From CAINVV01 sp963663675 (GTDB taxonomy: Bacteria; Bacteroidota; Bacteroidia; Bacteroidales; Prolixibacteraceae): 64,000 nucleotides of DNA. Below the pieces are notes generated by a model, which did not search any database, was not told the DNA's origin, and saw nothing but the letters and a program-made list of their open reading frames with translations. The DNA is taken from assembly GCA_963663675.1 (NCBI GenBank), contig OY760498.1, positions 3,658,001 through 3,722,000 on the forward strand, read 5' to 3'. A program made the translations under genes and the position numbers. This document shows, piece by piece, positions 27,068 through 35,929 of the stretch (position 1 is the first letter of the stretch; every line of letters begins with the position of its first letter).

Positions 27068-29428
27068 ATGTGGAAATATCTGACCAGGATTCTGTTACGT
27101 AACAGACCTGTCATTCTTGTAATTATAGTACTTCTTACAGCTTTCATGGGATGGAAGGGGGTTGGTGTGAAGTTGGCATATGATAATGCAAGCCTTCTGC
27201 CAAAAGATGATAGCTTTATTGTTGATTACAACGCTTTTAAAAAGAAGTTTGGTGAAGACGGGAGTGTATTGGTGATAGGTGTTGAAAATCCCGGGATGTT
27301 CAACATCAGGGATTTTAATCAGTGGTATGACCTGACAGACGACATGTCCCGGATTAATGGTGTACAGGGTGTTATGTCCATCACAAAAGCTGCCAATATC
27401 CTAAAAAATGATTCCTTGCACCAGTTTGAATTTTTGCCACTGGTTCCGGCAAGACCAACAACACAAGCCGAGGTCGACAGCCTGAAAAACAAAATCTTGT
27501 CCCTCCGTTTTTATGACGGATTACTATTCAATTCCAGCACTAACGTTTACATTCTTGCAATAACACTTCAGAAATCAGTCTTAAACGACAAAACGAGATT
27601 GACTGTCACTGATGATATCGTAAACCGAGCAAAAGCATATTCTGCCCAGAGCGGGCATGAACTTCACTACTCCGGACTTCCATACATCCGTACGGTAATG
27701 GCCCGGACCATCCAGCATGAGCTTTTCCTTTTCGTGGTACTGTCGCTCATCATCGCAGCATTTATTCTGTACCTCTTTTTCAGGTCATTGAAAGTTGTTG
27801 CGAGTTCGTTGGTAGTAGTAGGGATCAGCATTGTTTTCACCATCGGGCTTATTGGACTATTTGGATTTAAAATCAGTATCCTGACCGGGGTAATTCCCTC
27901 TCTGATTGTAGTTATCGCGATCGAAAACTGCATTTATATCCTGAACAAGTATCATTGGGAGTACCGCAACCATGGAAATAAAATATTGGCCCTTTCCCGG
28001 GTCGTCCGCCGGATCGGTTTTGCTTCTTTCATGGTCAATACTGCAACTGCAGCCGGGTTTGCAGCTTTTATCCTGGTTTCCAATCAGATGTTGCGCGAAT
28101 TTGGCATCATTGCAGCCATAAGTATCATGATGGAATATGTGCTCTGCATTACGCTTTTGCCTATCATTTTCAGTTACATGGATCCGCCCAGTGACAAACA
28201 CATTAAGCACCTGGACAACAATTTCTTCAACAATATCCTTGAGAAAATCCTCTATATCATCCAGTTCAAAAGGAAATGGGTGTTCTCAATTGCCGGAATT
28301 TTGCTTTTTACAGGCATTATTGGAATGCTAAATATGAGAACTTCGGGTAAAGTAACCGATGACATTCACAAAGGCAATCCAATTTACAAAGACCTGAAAT
28401 TTTTTGAAAAACAACTTGGCGGGGTAATGCCGTTTGAAATCTCTGTTGACACAAAGAAGAAAAAGGGCGTAATGCTTTATTCAACTATACAAAAGATCGA
28501 TCAGCTTCAGAATATAATTTCCAAAAACAAAGAATTTTCCAAACCCCTTTCAGTTACCGAGTTTGTTAAATTCTCCAAACAGGCGTACTTCAACGGCAAT
28601 CCTGAAATGTATTCAGTGCCCAATTCCATGGAAAAAACATTTGTCCTGTCTTATTTTCCTAAGAAGGCAGACGGCAAGCAACAACTACTTAACTCATTCA
28701 TTGACAGCACACAACAAGTAACAAGAGTGAGTTTTCAGATGGCCGATATTGGCACTATTCAAATGAACAGATTGCTCGACAGAATCCGCCCTCAGGTTGA
28801 TTCAATTTTCCCCAGGCAAGACTACAACGTAAAGATAACTGGCAGTAGTGTTATCTATGCCAGGGGAACTGAGTTTCTGATTAAACATCTTTTAATTAGC
28901 GTCTTGCTCGCCATAGGTTTTATTTCGCTGCTCATGGCACTGATGTTCTCAAGCATCAGGATGATCGCCGTTTCCATGATACCCAATATCATTCCGTTAA
29001 TTATCACGGCAGCCATTATGGGCTTTACCGGAGTGCCGATCAAGCCCTCAACAATCATAGTTTTCAGCATTGCCCTGGGGATCTCGGTGGATAACACCAT
29101 TCAGTATCTCTCACGCTATCGGCATGAACTGAAGGCAACAGGCAACAACATCAAGGTCTCAACCATTAATGCGCTTCATGAAGCCGGATTCAGTATGATA
29201 TACACATCCATTGTCCTGGTGCTTGGTTTCAGTGTGTTTATGGTTTCCAGTTTTGGCGGAACGCAGGCTTTGGGTTTGCTCGTTTCGACAACCCTGTTTA
29301 TTGCCATGTTTTTCAATATGATTGTCTTGCCATCGTTGTTATTGGTTCTGGACAAATACCTGGTAACAAGGGCATTCAAGAGCGAGCCGGTCATTGATAT
29401 TGACGAAGACGCAGAAGACAAAGAATAG
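27068..29428 (+). CDS. RND/MMPL-family exporter
   Basis: 786 residues with the duplicated RND layout: one membrane helix at the N-terminus, a periplasmic loop (about 35-210), a five-helix bundle (about 215-380), a central helix (about 408-425), a second periplasmic loop and a second bundle (about 620-765). Motifs GVIPSLIVVIAIENCIYI and SIALGISVDNTIQYLSRYRHE carry the acidic and polar residues of helix 4 and 10 type. Homologues are MMPL or sterol-sensing-like exporters of lipids and hydrophobic compounds. No membrane-fusion or outer-membrane partner is adjacent. It converges on exbD. Confidence 0.85.
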   Translation: MWKYLTRILLRNRPVILVIIVLLTAFMGWKGVGVKLAYDNASLLPKDDSFIVDYNAFKKKFGEDGSVLVIGVENPGMFNIRDFNQWYDLTDDMSRINGVQGVMSITKAANILKNDSLHQFEFLPLVPARPTTQAEVDSLKNKILSLRFYDGLLFNSSTNVYILAITLQKSVLNDKTRLTVTDDIVNRAKAYSAQSGHELHYSGLPYIRTVMARTIQHELFLFVVLSLIIAAFILYLFFRSLKVVASSLVVVGISIVFTIGLIGLFGFKISILTGVIPSLIVVIAIENCIYILNKYHWEYRNHGNKILALSRVVRRIGFASFMVNTATAAGFAAFILVSNQMLREFGIIAAISIMMEYVLCITLLPIIFSYMDPPSDKHIKHLDNNFFNNILEKILYIIQFKRKWVFSIAGILLFTGIIGMLNMRTSGKVTDDIHKGNPIYKDLKFFEKQLGGVMPFEISVDTKKKKGVMLYSTIQKIDQLQNIISKNKEFSKPLSVTEFVKFSKQAYFNGNPEMYSVPNSMEKTFVLSYFPKKADGKQQLLNSFIDSTQQVTRVSFQMADIGTIQMNRLLDRIRPQVDSIFPRQDYNVKITGSSVIYARGTEFLIKHLLISVLLAIGFISLLMALMFSSIRMIAVSMIPNIIPLIITAAIMGFTGVPIKPSTIIVFSIALGISVDNTIQYLSRYRHELKATGNNIKVSTINALHEAGFSMIYTSIVLVLGFSVFMVSSFGGTQALGLLVSTTLFIAMFFNMIVLPSLLLVLDKYLVTRAFKSEPVIDIDEDAEDKE

Positions 29429-29447
29429 AGGATTAAGGACAAACTTA

Positions 29448-29849
29448 TCAGCCTGCACGCTTTTCCGTGGCAAGGATCATCTTAATCTGGAGCTTATTGC
29501 CAATTGCAAGAACATCAATCAGATCCTGAATAGTAAGAGAATTGTCGGTTCTTAAGACTATTGTAACATCATTAATTTTCTGTTTGATCACTTTAAGTGA
29601 ACCCTCCAGTTTATCAAACGGAATCTGCTCTTTATCAATAAAGTAATTTTTCTCTTTTGTCACAGAAAGAGTGATCTGTTTCTTGTCAATGGTTTGATTG
29701 GAAGCAGATTTTGGCAACATCAGCTTTATCACGTTAGGATTGGCGAAAGTAGCCACCAAAAGAAAAAACAGCAACAGGAAGAACATGATATCATTCAATG
29801 ATCCAGTAGCAACTTCCGGCTTGAATTCCAGTCTTTTCCTGAGTTTCAT
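29448..29849 (-). CDS. exbD: Biopolymer transport protein ExbD/TolR family
   Basis: 133 residues: a cytoplasmic N-terminus, one transmembrane helix with the proton-handling Asp (SLNDIMFFLLLFFLLVATF, about 17-35), then a short periplasmic domain. ExbD with ExbB converts proton motive force to mechanical energy for TonB-dependent uptake or for TolA-type envelope work. It lies downstream of exbB with a 108-base gap containing two small hairpins (29891-29907 and 29931-29946). No tonB gene follows. Confidence 0.88.
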   Translation of the reverse strand: MKLRKRLEFKPEVATGSLNDIMFFLLLFFLLVATFANPNVIKLMLPKSASNQTIDKKQITLSVTKEKNYFIDKEQIPFDKLEGSLKVIKQKINDVTIVLRTDNSLTIQDLIDVLAIGNKLQIKMILATEKRAG

Positions 29850-29957
29850 GTGTATATATAATTTGTTTTATAATTGTCTCCGGAATCGAATATCAGCGAA
29901 GCTGATAACAGCATAATCATTTCCGATAGGTCCCGTAACGTCGGGAAAGTAGTATAT

Positions 29958-30617
29958 CTAACTATGTTCGAGGAGGTTGATAAACTCAAATGCATCCTCC
30001 TCAACCCTGTTCATGTACTTATCAATCATAATGTTCAGCATGTGGTACCCGGAGTAGGCAATTACCCCTACAATAAGTCCCAGACCACTGGAAATCATCT
30101 TTTGATAAAGACCTTCTGATATGATCCCGATGCTGATATTATCAGACATGGAAATATCATAGAAGATTTTAATAACCCCCGCAATGGTACCAATAAAACC
30201 AAGCATGGGGGCGATACCCGCAAAGAGTCCAAGGTAGTGCAGGTCTTTGCTCATCTTGTTCATCTCAATCTGGGCAGCTGTTTCAATTGAGCTCTCAATC
30301 TCCTTTATCGGACGTCCGATACTGCGTGTAGCATGGTAAAAGATACGGCTGTAAGAACTGTTACCCGCCTTCAAAGTAGCTACAGCCTGACTAAGATCAC
30401 CACTTTTCAGGTAATTGTGGAAAGCTGATACAATATTTGGTTCGGATTTGGTATAACGCTTGATTTCGATGTATTTTACAATAATCAAATAGCAGGAAAT
30501 CAATGATACAATTAGTATGGGAACCAGTATCCATCCTCCTTTAAGTAATAATTCAAACATGGAAATACTGGATGTCTTTGGCAGATTTTGAATCTGAACG
30601 GTTACCTGTAAAATCAT
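29958..30617 (-). CDS. exbB: MotA/TolQ/ExbB proton channel protein
   Basis: 219 residues with three membrane helices: about 30-50 (GWILVPILIVSLISCYLIIV), about 127-150 (LGLFAGIAPMLGFIGTIAGVIKIF) and about 170-192 (SSGLGLIVGVIAYSGYHML). The TxGPxxGLLGT-like motif of the family is seen as GIAPMLGFIGTIAGV. It forms the stator with ExbD. The start at 30617 was used; the Met at about residue 20 is an alternative. Confidence 0.88.
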   Translation of the reverse strand: MILQVTVQIQNLPKTSSISMFELLLKGGWILVPILIVSLISCYLIIVKYIEIKRYTKSEPNIVSAFHNYLKSGDLSQAVATLKAGNSSYSRIFYHATRSIGRPIKEIESSIETAAQIEMNKMSKDLHYLGLFAGIAPMLGFIGTIAGVIKIFYDISMSDNISIGIISEGLYQKMISSGLGLIVGVIAYSGYHMLNIMIDKYMNRVEEDAFEFINLLEHS

Positions 30618-30630
30618 ATAATTTTAATTT

Positions 30631-30723
30631 GCTAATTTGCTAATATGCTAATGTGCTAATTCAGTACGCTTCTGATAATAATCTGCTTTTTTCATTAGCA
30701 CATTAGCACCTTAGCATATTTGC
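30631..30723. repeat. Inverted pair of short tandem arrays (octamer TGCTAATN)
   Basis: Arm 30631-30660 consists of about four TGCTAATN-type units; arm 30694-30723 is its reverse complement with 26 of 30 positions matching, separated by 33 bases. It fills most of the gap between the polysaccharide deacetylase 3' end... in transcription order, it follows the deacetylase gene and precedes exbB. It can fold into a long AT-rich hairpin and may act as a terminator or processing site, but it has no T-run. Confidence 0.7.
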
Positions 30724-30731
30724 ACATTTTC

Positions 30732-31442
30732 TTACGCCCATTTCCTAAGATGCTTGATATTCATGCGCACCTTTTTGATCCTCTGGAGGTAGGTGGTAAC
30801 AAACAATCTCCTGACTTTAGGAAATTCGATCTTTTTAAACTCATATCCTTCCGCTTTAAGCGCGCGTATTACCCTGGGAAGAGCCCATTTCAAATGTGCC
30901 TCTGCTTTAAATGAGTCGTGAAACGTGAGGATACTTCCAGGTCGGACAAAATTCAAAACATTTTCCAGAACCTCTTCACGGGTGATATTCTGATTGTAAT
31001 CGCAGGAGATAACGTCCCACATCACTATCTTATATTTTTGAGACAGGAAAAGATATTGTCCCCTGGTCAACCATCCGTGAGGCGGACGAAACAGATTTGA
31101 ACCTATCAGCCTGTTGGCTTGTTCAATATCCTTAAAATATTCGAGGTTACTTGTCTTTAACCCTTGAAGGTGGTGATAAGTATGATTTCCAACCGCATGC
31201 CCGTCTTCAAGAATCTGTTCGAAAATTTCAGGATAACGGAATACATTTTCCCCAACAGCAAAAAAAGTTGCTTTTACCTTCTCTTCATTCAGAAGATCAA
31301 GAACCCAGGGGGTCACTCCCGGAATTGGGCCATCATCGAAAGTCAGGTATACGGTCTTCTCTTCACCGGACATGCGCCATACGGCAGCAGGAAACCACTT
31401 GGTAAAAAATCCGGGGAGATGTACCTGTAATTTAAACTTCAT
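30732..31442 (-). CDS. Polysaccharide deacetylase (NodB domain, CE4)
   Basis: About 236 residues from the Met at 31442 (31451 is also possible). CE4 motif 1 TFDDGP (about 33-38) has the catalytic and metal Asp pair, motif 2 HAVGNHTYHH carries the metal His residues, and motif 3 RPPHGWLTRGQ is present. The family removes N- or O-acetyl groups from peptidoglycan or other polysaccharides. No clear signal peptide is seen, only a short hydrophobic N-terminus, so location is uncertain. Confidence 0.85.
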   Translation of the reverse strand: MKFKLQVHLPGFFTKWFPAAVWRMSGEEKTVYLTFDDGPIPGVTPWVLDLLNEEKVKATFFAVGENVFRYPEIFEQILEDGHAVGNHTYHHLQGLKTSNLEYFKDIEQANRLIGSNLFRPPHGWLTRGQYLFLSQKYKIVMWDVISCDYNQNITREEVLENVLNFVRPGSILTFHDSFKAEAHLKWALPRVIRALKAEGYEFKKIEFPKVRRLFVTTYLQRIKKVRMNIKHLRKWA

Positions 31443-31601
31443 GAAAATCAATATTTATTAACTCTCTGGCTTCGCGGAATATCCACATCCACCTCTGCAT
31501 TTGCAAGAACATTAATTCCGGCAAATTATACTCAGCTACTTTTCTGTTAAGGAGCAAAAGTAGCTATTATCTTTTGAATAATATAAAACTTACTATAAAC
31601 T

Positions 31602-34600
31602 TCACTTGTTTAAGGAATTTCCTCTTTCAGGCTGCACTACAGAAATCATTTTGCTAAGTTTTGCATTGATCTCTTTTGCGAGTTCTTTTTCCCCGTATTG
31701 CTCGGTAATAACTCCCAACTCCTGCAGTAAGTAGAACGAACGCTGGAGGTCCTCTGCCACTGAATCCCTGAATTTTGGCTCAAGAGACAGGTAATACATT
31801 ATCTCACGTTCATTGTTCTCAGCCATTTGCCTTACAACATCACTTCCTTTTTTCATCGCAGCAGGCATCATATTCACCTCCAGGTTGGTTATATCTTTGC
31901 CAATCCTGTGCATATCGTACTGTGCCGCCTTGAAATAAGTTTCTGCCATTAAAAGGTTGAAATAATTATAAGGTACTTTTTTATTGGGAACCAGTTCATT
32001 GCAGCGATCCAAAACAGCAACAGCCGAATCTGTTTTCCCTTCAGCCACCAATTGATCTGCCAGCCTGACAAAATTATTCCTGATGTTCATAGACATCCTG
32101 ATATTATTTTCGTCGAGATAGACTTTGGGGTCATTCATGTTGCCCCACTTGAATTTATTGATGACATTGTCATACATGATAGCAGAATTTACCCTTCCGA
32201 TCTGGCCTTCCTTAACCTTGGTCTTAATAGGTACCAAACGGTAAGCAAATCCCTCAGCCTGGAAGTATTCCTGCAGATTAACGTACTTGTCTCTTCCGAC
32301 TGTTACAGCAAAATATATGGGCCTTTTCCATTTATTGTTATTGATAATATCCAGGATAATCATCTCATCTTTTGATAAATAATTTCCCGTAAGGTTTATT
32401 TCGAGCTTATCGACAATCAATGAGTCATCTTTTGCTGAAACTGTCCCGGTTGCGAGCACAGCACTTTTGTCGACAGGATAGTACAGCTGTCGGGTGGGTA
32501 TAAAAGATGCATTATCGGCTTGCTGCAATTTACTTCCCGGATCTTCAGAGCGGATAAATTCCAATGCTTCATTCAGGTTAACCGGACGTTTCAACTGATC
32601 CAGAACATAGACAACGTCTCTCGTACCCTGAACAACCTGATCTTTGGTGAATTTGATCGGCAATGGATCAGAATCATAGTATTTTTGCCTCATCTGATCG
32701 ATATACCAATCGGTTTGAAGATAGCTCAGATTGACAACGCGGACGTCAGTGCGTATTCCCTCAACTTCCTGTGCATACCACAAAGGAAAAGTATCGTTGT
32801 CTCCATTGGTAAAGATAATTGCATTAGGGGCACAGGTTTTCAGGTAGTTGCCTCCGAAATCCCGGGCTGTGTATCTTCCGGAGCGATTATGGTCATCCCA
32901 GTTTTGAGAAGCCATCAGCACAGGAACAGCGAAGAATGTCAATAAGGTGGCGGCAACGGCACTGATAGCTGTTTTGGAAAATCTTTTCAGGAGATCGTAA
33001 ACCGCTAAAACACCAAGACCGATCCAGATCGCAAAGGCATAAAAAGATCCGGCATAGGCATAGTCGCGCTCACGGGGCTGAAGCGGATCCTGGTTAAGAT
33101 AAACAACGATAGCAAGCCCTGTCATAAAAAACAAAAGCATTACAACGGAAAAATCCTGTTTCCCTTTTTTCCCTGACTGGTACTGAAAAAACATTCCCAG
33201 GAGTCCAAGAATAAAGGGAAGCATATAATAGGCATTTTTACCCGGATTATCTCCTATCGTCGGAGGGAGATTATTCTGATCACCCAAACGAATCGAATCA
33301 AGCGCATTGATACCTGTTATCCAGTTTCCGTTCAGTATACCACCCTGCCCCTGCACGTCGTTCTGCCGGCCTGAGAAATTCCACATAAAATACCTGAGGT
33401 ACATAAATCCGACCTGGTACCCCAGGAAAAACCGGAGGTTCTCTCCAAAGGTAGGTTTCATAAGTGTTTCAGACTCTCCTTGCCGGTTGACTGTCTGAAC
33501 AGGTGTCCCTTTAATACCTCCCCAGTTCTTATATTCCTGAACATGTTCAGGATTTGAACTGTACATCCTTGGAAAAATAGTGCAAAAACGGGAGTCATAA
33601 TTCGGAACCTGCCTGTATTCGGCAATCTCATACCGGCCGTTTTTCATGATATAAGCCGGACTGCCTTGTTTGTATGGAGTGGTTTCATCAAGAGGTGCAT
33701 TGTAATACTGGCCATAACCCAAAGGACGGCTGCCATATTGGTCTCGGTTAAGATAAGATAGCAAAGAGAATACATTATCCGGATTGTTCTGATCCATCGG
33801 CGGGTTCGCTGATGAGCGGATTACCGTCATGGCATAAGAGGAATATCCGATAACAATAACTGACAAGCCTATCAAGACTGTATTAAGAACAACCTTTTTA
33901 TGACGGTACGTATAAATAATTCCATAACTGATACTACCCGTAAGTGCCATCGCATAAATGATTACGCCACTGTTGTAAGGCAATCCAATGCCATTCACAA
34001 ACAAAAGCTCAAACCAGGAGGCAGCAACTACCAGCCCGGGAATAATTACCCAGATTATAACTGCCAGCAGAAATAGAGAAATACCTGAAGCAGCCAGTAT
34101 TCCATTGCGCGAGGTTTCGTATTTACGGAAGTAGTAAACAAATACAATTGCAGGAATAGCCAACAGGTTCAACAGGTGAACGCCAATTGAAAGTCCGATC
34201 AGATAACAGATAAGAATGATCCAGCGATTGGCAAAAGCGTCATCGGCTTCATTCTCCCATTTCAATATGGCCCAGAAAACCAACGCTGTAAAAAGGGATG
34301 AGGTTCCGTAAACTTCACCTTCAACGGCTGAAAACCAAAAAGTATCGGAAAAAGTATAGGCAAGTGCTCCCACTGCCCCGGCACCAATAACTGCGATCAA
34401 TTCTGTAAGTGTCTCCTTTTCTCCTGTGACTATCAGCTTTTTCGCAAGGTGTGTTATGGTCCAGAAAAGAAACAGAATGGTAAAGGCACTAGCCAAAGCA
34501 GACATGACATTCACCATCACCGGAATATTGGATGTTGAAGAAGCGAACATGGTGAAAATACGTCCAAGAATCATAAACAAGGGGGCACCTGGCGGATGTC

Positions 34601-34751
34601 CGACCTCCAGCCTGAAAGCTGTGGTAATAAACTCACCACAGTCCCAAAAGCTCGCAGTTGGTTCTATTGTCATCAGATAAACAATAGCCGCAACAACAAA
34701 AATCCCCCATCCAACTACTGTGTTGTAAAACTTGAATGTTTTCATCCGCAT
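31602..34751 (-). CDS. DUF2723 (GT117-type) membrane protein, protein O-glycosylation-like
   Basis: 1049 residues. The N-terminus has the conserved LMTIEPTASFWDCGEFI and RLEVGHPPGAPLFMILGR segments of DUF2723, with about a dozen membrane helices through residue ~600, followed by a soluble region (about 620-1045) with NGDNDTFPLWYAQEVEGIRTDVRVVN and a helical TPR-like end. DUF2723 is related to GT-C mannosyltransferases (GT117) and is nearly universal in Bacteroidota; a role in protein O-glycosylation is likely but unproved for this gene. Alternative start at 34745. Confidence 0.88.
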   Translation of the reverse strand: MRMKTFKFYNTVVGWGIFVVAAIVYLMTIEPTASFWDCGEFITTAFRLEVGHPPGAPLFMILGRIFTMFASSTSNIPVMVNVMSALASAFTILFLFWTITHLAKKLIVTGEKETLTELIAVIGAGAVGALAYTFSDTFWFSAVEGEVYGTSSLFTALVFWAILKWENEADDAFANRWIILICYLIGLSIGVHLLNLLAIPAIVFVYYFRKYETSRNGILAASGISLFLLAVIIWVIIPGLVVAASWFELLFVNGIGLPYNSGVIIYAMALTGSISYGIIYTYRHKKVVLNTVLIGLSVIVIGYSSYAMTVIRSSANPPMDQNNPDNVFSLLSYLNRDQYGSRPLGYGQYYNAPLDETTPYKQGSPAYIMKNGRYEIAEYRQVPNYDSRFCTIFPRMYSSNPEHVQEYKNWGGIKGTPVQTVNRQGESETLMKPTFGENLRFFLGYQVGFMYLRYFMWNFSGRQNDVQGQGGILNGNWITGINALDSIRLGDQNNLPPTIGDNPGKNAYYMLPFILGLLGMFFQYQSGKKGKQDFSVVMLLFFMTGLAIVVYLNQDPLQPRERDYAYAGSFYAFAIWIGLGVLAVYDLLKRFSKTAISAVAATLLTFFAVPVLMASQNWDDHNRSGRYTARDFGGNYLKTCAPNAIIFTNGDNDTFPLWYAQEVEGIRTDVRVVNLSYLQTDWYIDQMRQKYYDSDPLPIKFTKDQVVQGTRDVVYVLDQLKRPVNLNEALEFIRSEDPGSKLQQADNASFIPTRQLYYPVDKSAVLATGTVSAKDDSLIVDKLEINLTGNYLSKDEMIILDIINNNKWKRPIYFAVTVGRDKYVNLQEYFQAEGFAYRLVPIKTKVKEGQIGRVNSAIMYDNVINKFKWGNMNDPKVYLDENNIRMSMNIRNNFVRLADQLVAEGKTDSAVAVLDRCNELVPNKKVPYNYFNLLMAETYFKAAQYDMHRIGKDITNLEVNMMPAAMKKGSDVVRQMAENNEREIMYYLSLEPKFRDSVAEDLQRSFYLLQELGVITEQYGEKELAKEINAKLSKMISVVQPERGNSLNK

Positions 34752-35114
34752 TAATTTTAACTAAACTAAAAGATCCCTATGGATATCCTGGCATCAGGTA
34801 AGGCTTCATCAATATTGAAGTGCACATTCCATACAATTCAAAATCTTTGCGAAGATATAAAATCTTTGAGCACAGGAGAAAAGTAATTAATTCGATTGGG
34901 CCTGTCTGATTGAATTCTTAACGTCTTTTAACAGGAAATTCATATAAACCTCAGTATTACTACTATTTACGCGACAATTACATTACAGTTGAACAGCATT
35001 TCAAGTACTATTTTCAAAAATCCGGACGATTCAACTTTCTTTTTCCATTTTATATTGGCAGGAAAAAAAAACTTTGTATTTTTGCGCCGTCTTAAATAGT
35101 AAGACACATTTGAT
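34752..35114. promoter_or_regulatory. Divergent intergenic region with promoters for DUF2723 and tRNA-Gln
   Basis: On the minus strand TATCTTCG (34857-34850) is a TAnnTTCG -7 box for the DUF2723 gene with a leader of about 90 bases. On the plus strand TTGG (35055-35058) and TATTTTTG (35077-35084), 18 bases apart, form a promoter ending about 30 bases before tRNA-Gln. The remaining sequence shows nothing further. Confidence 0.5.
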
Positions 35115-35187
35115 TGACCCGTGGTGTAATTGGCAACACGTCTGATTTTGGTTCAGAAGAGTTCAAGTTCGAGCCTTGACGGGTCAA
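35115..35187 (+). tRNA. tRNA-Gln (anticodon TTG)
   Basis: Acceptor strand TGACCCG pairs fully with CGGGTCA; the T-A first pair is typical of tRNA-Gln. The anticodon stem TCTGA/TCAGA encloses the loop TTTTGGT with anticodon TTG, and the T-arm contains GTTCGAG. The CCA end is encoded in the genome (35188-35190). Confidence 0.95.
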
Positions 35188-35236
35188 CCAGTAAATCAAT
35201 CACTTACACATTTTTTGTGCAGGTGATTTTTTGCTT

Positions 35237-35848
35237 TTAAACATCTGGGCCTTGTTCATCCGGGATTACCTTAAAATATTCCGGCTGACAACAATCAAAA
35301 AATTTTGCATAACAATTTGATATGCCCTTGTTACGCTCAAGATTTTTTATGGGTGAGAGACCCGTCATGTCCCTGGCAGCATTTACTATTCCCAGGGAGA
35401 GCGGTTCCTGTAAATCACTACAAATGTTTTTCAACAGGCAGACTGTTTTTAATGTGTATCCCCTGAACCGGACCGTTAATGGGCCGGTCCGGGCAGGATG
35501 AATATGAATAAAGCGTTCTGTATCATCGCTTTTCCTGATAATCCATTCTGAGCCGTCAGCCAGCATTACTTTTCTGTATCCTTTTGAAACTGCAACCCAT
35601 CGGCCAAAATCACCAGGCAAAATTGCCTTTATAGATTCTAGAATGGAAATTACTTCCCCGGCTATTGCATTGGGTGTCATTTCGCCGAAATAAACATCAA
35701 CATAGTTGTTGCAAAGTGGTTCCAACAAATTAACTATGGATTCCTGAGTCGCATTTCTGACAATATCCAGAATATGGTTCCGGTGATGTTTAAAAGCATT
35801 AAACAGCACCGGCGATGGTATTTCATACGATACTGCCGATTCATTCAT
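35237..35848 (-). CDS. Conserved-looking hypothetical protein
   Basis: 203 residues, soluble, with no signal peptide or recognised motif. The first half is helical (FKHHRNHILDIVRNATQESIV), the middle is a small beta-rich part (KGYRKVMLADGSEWIIRK, RFIHIHPARTGPLTVRFRGYTLKTV) and the end has FFDCCQPEYF. The gene has normal composition and length, ends 49 bases from tRNA-Gln and is transcribed in the same direction as dgt, 81 bases downstream of it. Function unknown. Confidence 0.65.
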   Translation of the reverse strand: MNESAVSYEIPSPVLFNAFKHHRNHILDIVRNATQESIVNLLEPLCNNYVDVYFGEMTPNAIAGEVISILESIKAILPGDFGRWVAVSKGYRKVMLADGSEWIIRKSDDTERFIHIHPARTGPLTVRFRGYTLKTVCLLKNICSDLQEPLSLGIVNAARDMTGLSPIKNLERNKGISNCYAKFFDCCQPEYFKVIPDEQGPDV

Positions 35849-35929
35849 TGTGCAATCCGAACGAACATTTATTCAATCTATTGATAATCTGACATTTACA
35901 ACACACCCTGTGACAGCTAATTGTAAAAT

